IMG/VR virus record: IMGVR_UViG_3300047409_000140
Coordinates: 1-23,207 of that record
Strand: one strand, 5' to 3'
Origin: a virus
DNA length: 23,207 bases
Program-made: the position numbers and the translations under genes
The notes under the pieces: model-generated
Told to the model about the DNA's origin: nothing
Database searches by the model: none
Seen by the model: the letters and a program-made list of their open reading frames with translations, nothing else
Part shown: positions 20,678 to 23,207 of the stretch, piece by piece
Layout of the letters: every line of letters starts with the position of its first letter
Position numbering within the stretch: the stretch's first letter is position 1

Positions 20678-21675
20678 CAGGCAACCGTCTCTGGCTTGGA
20701 GGAGTCGAGCATCGCTCGTCGTTCGTCCTCGGGAAGCTGCGGCTCAGCCGCCGGCGGCAGTGCACCGTCGGCTCGGGCGCGGCGGATCCACTCCATCGCT
20801 GTCGACCTGTCGATCTTGAGCTGATCGGCGACGTATTGGACCTGTCGCAGGTTCTGGCGGACCGCCTGCCGGTAGTGCTCGGCGACGGCTTCCGCGTTGT
20901 ACTCGACGTCAGGTTTCGTCTCGTCGACCGTGTTGTCCTCGACGACACGCAGGCCGGCGACGAGCGGCTTGACGAGGCCTTGCTCGCGGCAGCGTGCCAT
21001 CCAGTTCTTCGCCGTGGACGGCGGGACCTTGTAGTGCTTGGCGATGCCGTCCTGGACGTTGGCGCCGGCGGCGCGCAGCTCGGCGATGAGTTTGGCCACC
21101 TCGAGGTAGTCGACGGTGGGACGGCGGCCGCCGAGCTGTGCCGGGCCCTTCACCTTCGGTGCGGGTTGCGCGCTGGGTGCGTCGGAGATCTTGGTGACTG
21201 TCGCGTTCGGGGTTGGTGTGTCGAGGAGCCCGGCGTTGCGTGCGGCGGCAGGCCAGTTCCGCACTGTCGATTCGGTGCCTCCGAACGCGTCGATCAGCGC
21301 CTGCGTCGTCGACCGGCCGGCGGCGCGGGCCTCGTTGTAGACGCGGGCGACTTCCTCGAGCGGCGGCCGTTTCCTGTAGGTCGCCGGTCGAGCACGAGTC
21401 TTTGCTTGCGACCTACCAGTCTTCGCCTTGCTGGGCGGCGGTGACACCGGAGGCGTCAGCGGTGGAGTGGGAGTGCGTCGCCCTGTGCCGCCACCGCTGG
21501 TGCCGGTCATGACGGTGATCGTCATCTTGCCGGCCGGTTCTGGATCCTCGATGCCGAAGTCGACGAGCAGCCGGGCGAGCTTGTAGCGGGCGGCGATGTA
21601 CTCGTCGATCTGGACGGTCAGTTCAGCCATCGATCGTCGGATCGCGGCGACGGTGTCGTCGTCGAGGGTGATCAT
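20677..21675 (-). CDS. DNA-binding protein with three helix-turn-helix repeats
   Basis: 332 residues from ATG 21675 in an ATGA overlap with the RusA gene stop; the frame is open further upstream only inside RusA and its neighbour. Residues 1-50 are helical; 51-100 are Pro/Thr/Lys-rich linker. Three related modules follow: 104-152 (EEVARVYNEARAAG ... TESTVRNWPAAARNAGLL), 186-236 (LEVAKLIAELRAAGA ... PPSTAKNWMARCREQGLV) and 259-308 (EAVAEHYRQAVRQN ... DRSTAMEWIRRARADGAL). Each ends in a recognition-helix pattern 'ST..NW...AR..G' with an 'A.LY' helix in front. Proteins of this kind resemble transposase-like or regulator HTH units; here three in tandem suggest recognition of a long or repeated DNA site. 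No catalytic motif. Confidence 0.7.
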   Translation of the reverse strand: MITLDDDTVAAIRRSMAELTVQIDEYIAARYKLARLLVDFGIEDPEPAGKMTITVMTGTSGGGTGRRTPTPPLTPPVSPPPSKAKTGRSQAKTRARPATYRKRPPLEEVARVYNEARAAGRSTTQALIDAFGGTESTVRNWPAAARNAGLLDTPTPNATVTKISDAPSAQPAPKVKGPAQLGGRRPTVDYLEVAKLIAELRAAGANVQDGIAKHYKVPPSTAKNWMARCREQGLVKPLVAGLRVVEDNTVDETKPDVEYNAEAVAEHYRQAVRQNLRQVQYVADQLKIDRSTAMEWIRRARADGALPPAAEPQLPEDERRAMLDSSKPETVA

Positions 21676-22160
21676 GCGGGTTCTCCGAACAGCTCGAGCT
21701 CGTCGGGGAGCGGCATCGAGATCGCCGGCAGGCGGTTGACCCGCCCGATCGTCACGGTCGCCCCGGACCACGACTGGAAGACCTCGACCTTGCGTACGAG
21801 GTGCTCGACGATGAGCTTGTCGTCGGCGATCAGGCCGGCGTCGACGAGGCCGTCCTCGAGGGAGCGGAGCACCTTCGACGAGTCGGGTGTGGAGGTGCGC
21901 CAGCAGCAGCCGGCGAGCCGTTCGGCCTTGGTGCGTGACGACGGCATCGGGAAGCGGAACACGACGATGAGTTGCAGGGGTCCGTCGAGGCAGCCGTGTT
22001 CTTCGGCGATCTCTCGGGCACGGCGCGAGACGGCGTCGCGCCATGCGACGAGGCCTGCGCCGGCGGATTCCTTCATGCCGGGTTTGCCGGTACGCCGGTT
22101 GAGGAAGGCCTTCTTCGAGCCCTGCGGTGCGGGCTGGCCGATGATGTCGAACGTGATCAC
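21672..22160 (-). CDS. rusA: RusA-like Holliday junction resolvase with altered active site
   Basis: 162 residues from ATG 22160. The RusA fold is recognisable: MITFDIIGQPAPQGSKKAFL, a strand LQLIVVFRFPMPSS, then the catalytic region TPDSSKVLRSLEDGL and GLIADDKLIVEHLVRK, and final strands. RusA enzymes cut Holliday junctions and help DNA repair and packaging in phages. In E. coli RusA the region reads D-x-D-N...K with a later DD; here D93 and D113/D114 are kept but the second Asp position is Ser95 and the Lys position is Arg99 (family members often have Lys/Arg there). It sits near RecT, as in many phage recombination blocks. Confidence 0.75.
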   Translation of the reverse strand: MITFDIIGQPAPQGSKKAFLNRRTGKPGMKESAGAGLVAWRDAVSRRAREIAEEHGCLDGPLQLIVVFRFPMPSSRTKAERLAGCCWRTSTPDSSKVLRSLEDGLVDAGLIADDKLIVEHLVRKVEVFQSWSGATVTIGRVNRLPAISMPLPDELELFGEPA

Positions 22161-22417
22161 GCGAACCTCCCCGTCCCGGGCAGATCGAACCGGGGCACAT
22201 CAGGGGCGGCCGCGCGGCGGGCCTCGTAGCCGGCGAGCCACTCGTCGGTCGCTGCGTCGAGCGCCATCACCGCTATGCGCACTGCCTTGTCGCGGACGGA
22301 GAACAGCGCCTGCCGTTCGGTCCGGTTGGTCACGCGGCGCGCCAGCGCGTTCCACAGCTCAGCGTCGATGCCGAGCTCGGCGGTCGATGGCAGATCGCCA
22401 CGGCCGCTCACGACCAC
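22157..22417 (-). CDS. Small helical protein of unknown function
   Basis: 86 residues from GTG 22417; GTG 22411 would give a neat GTGA overlap with the preceding stop and is an equally good start. It ends in an ATGA overlap with RusA. Mostly helical: LGIDAELWNALARRVTNRTE, FSVRDKAVRIAVMALDAATD, EWLAGYEARRAA. It lies between two recombination genes. No motif recognised. Confidence 0.5.
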   Translation of the reverse strand: MVVSGRGDLPSTAELGIDAELWNALARRVTNRTERQALFSVRDKAVRIAVMALDAATDEWLAGYEARRAAAPDVPRFDLPGTGRFA

Positions 22418-22578
22418 ATCCCCCTGAGGTTGGCAGCGGACGCGAGGCAGAGCTTGCCATCACGGTCGATCGTGGCGGACCCGCCTTCGAACAGGCAGTC
22501 GAGCAGCTCCCCACTGCGGCCTTCGACGATCGCCGCGGCGAGGATCGCCCGGGCCAGCTGCTCGTCAATGCCGCTCAT
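22408..22578 (-). CDS. 56-residue helical protein of unknown function
   Basis: ATG 22578 makes an ATGA overlap with the RecT stop; the frame is open further upstream only within RecT and is not credible there. The product begins MSGIDEQLARAILAAAIVEG, then RSGELLDCLFEGGSATIDRD: a helix pair followed by a short hairpin. No function can be given. Tight coupling to RecT makes it part of the recombination operon. Confidence 0.5.
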   Translation of the reverse strand: MSGIDEQLARAILAAAIVEGRSGELLDCLFEGGSATIDRDGKLCLASAANLRGMWS

Positions 22579-23207
22579 CGCTTCGCCTTCTTGGTGTCGT
22601 CGAGTGGGAGGGCGCCGTCGGGCGAGCCGGTGGCTTCCCGAACTACGCCGACCGGTTCGCCCGACGGCAGGTTGGTGACGGCGAAGCAACCCTCGACATG
22701 CTCGGCCGCCTGACAGTTCGCTGACCCGTCGCACTCCACCGCAGGCTCGTCAGCGCTGGTGGCCTCGACGACGGTGGTCGGGTCGAGCTCACCTGTCGCG
22801 CCGTCGACGTTCTCGGGGAGCTCGGGCACTTGGAAGCGGGCCCCGTAGTCGGCGGTGGACACCTCGGTCGAGGTGGCTTCGATCGCGTCGTCGTGGATCG
22901 CGTCGCGCAGCTCGACAGCGACGGGCAGATAGTTGAGCAGCGCTCGGATGACGGTCTTGCGCGCCATCGCATCGAAGTGATCGACCCACGGGCCGGTGAT
23001 CTCTTTGCTGTTGTAATCACGAGACGAGGCGAACTTGTCGCGGTGCTCTTCGACCTCATGTACCGACATGATCGTGAACGCCGGCGTGCGCGCGTCAGCG
23101 AATGTCGCGGTGGCGTAGTAGCCGAGCACGCGGCCGCGCTCGTCGAGCGTCGGCTTGTGGTGGAGGAACCTGTTGGTGCCGAGCGAGAAGTCGTAGTCGT
23201 CGTTCTC
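22575..23207 (-). CDS. recT: RecT-family single-strand DNA annealing protein, 5' end outside window
   Basis: The frame is open from the window edge to TGA 22577-22575, giving 210 visible residues; a GTG at 23129 is internal, not the start. Visible signature: NDDYDFSLGTNRFLHHKPT, GYYATATFADARTPAFTIMS, VEEHRDKFASSRDY and GPWVDHFDAMARKTVIRALL with LNYLPVAVEL, the conserved core of RecT/RedB-type annealases, which pair complementary strands and work with an exonuclease. The C-terminal 80 residues are acidic and of low complexity. An exonuclease partner, if any, would lie further upstream outside the window. The next gene overlaps its stop. Confidence 0.88.
   Translation of the reverse strand, partial: ENDDYDFSLGTNRFLHHKPTLDERGRVLGYYATATFADARTPAFTIMSVHEVEEHRDKFASSRDYNSKEITGPWVDHFDAMARKTVIRALLNYLPVAVELRDAIHDDAIEATSTEVSTADYGARFQVPELPENVDGATGELDPTTVVEATSADEPAVECDGSANCQAAEHVEGCFAVTNLPSGEPVGVVREATGSPDGALPLDDTKKAKR

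Noticed and set aside
21676-22200. Longer version of the triple-HTH gene starting near 22200
   Set aside because: The extra 175 codons lie in another frame of the RusA gene and are Arg/Pro-rich; ATG 21675 with its ATGA overlap is the credible start.
1-23207. tRNA genes, CRISPR arrays, insertion sequences or attachment sites
   Set aside because: No cloverleaf-like sequence, regular spacer array, transposase motif or integrase was seen in either strand by eye.

Overview
The window is 23.2 kb of a high-GC, tailed-phage (siphovirus-type) genome or prophage, and every credible gene lies on the minus strand, so transcription runs from the right end to the left. An actinobacterial host is inferred from three things seen here: a WhiB-type Fe-S cysteine domain (a family confined to Actinobacteria and their phages), a DnaA-box-like 9-mer of the actinobacterial type, and structural proteins that resemble actinophage families. 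No bacterial gene, integrase, repressor or lysis gene is visible, so temperate versus lytic life cannot be decided. Both ends cut genes: the RecT gene at the right lacks its 5' end and the glycine-rich tail-fibre gene at the left lacks its 3' end.

Right part (23207-16046), early and replication genes in transcription order: RecT annealase, two small unknowns, a RusA-like resolvase, a protein with three helix-turn-helix repeats, an acidic unknown, a ribbon-helix-helix protein, a WhiB/HTH/Cys-cluster chimera, a small basic unknown, a replication initiator-like protein carrying five iteron-like DNA repeats in its coding sequence, a possible helicase loader, an AP2-domain protein containing a perfect 12-bp inverted repeat, a conserved actinophage unknown, several very small genes and a Cys/His protein.

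Middle part (16045-10155): an HExxH metalloprotease-like protein, an HNH endonuclease, small terminase, a large terminase split into separate ATPase and nuclease genes, portal, MuF-like protein and scaffold.

Left part (10123-1): major capsid protein with an inserted beta domain, a hairpin, four head-tail joining proteins, a small beta-rich virion protein, a SAP/HeH-like protein, major tail protein, tail assembly chaperones joined by a -1 frameshift at CCCAAAA, tape measure, distal tail protein, baseplate hub and tail fibre.

Nearly all genes overlap their neighbours by 1-4 nt (ATGA, GTGA, TTGA or TGATG) and so look translationally coupled. No gene-free stretch exceeds 100 bases. The strongest items for a second look are the iteron array inside the initiator gene (a lambda-O-like origin arrangement), the 12-bp inverted repeat, the WhiB chimera, the triple-HTH protein, the split terminase and the altered RusA active site.
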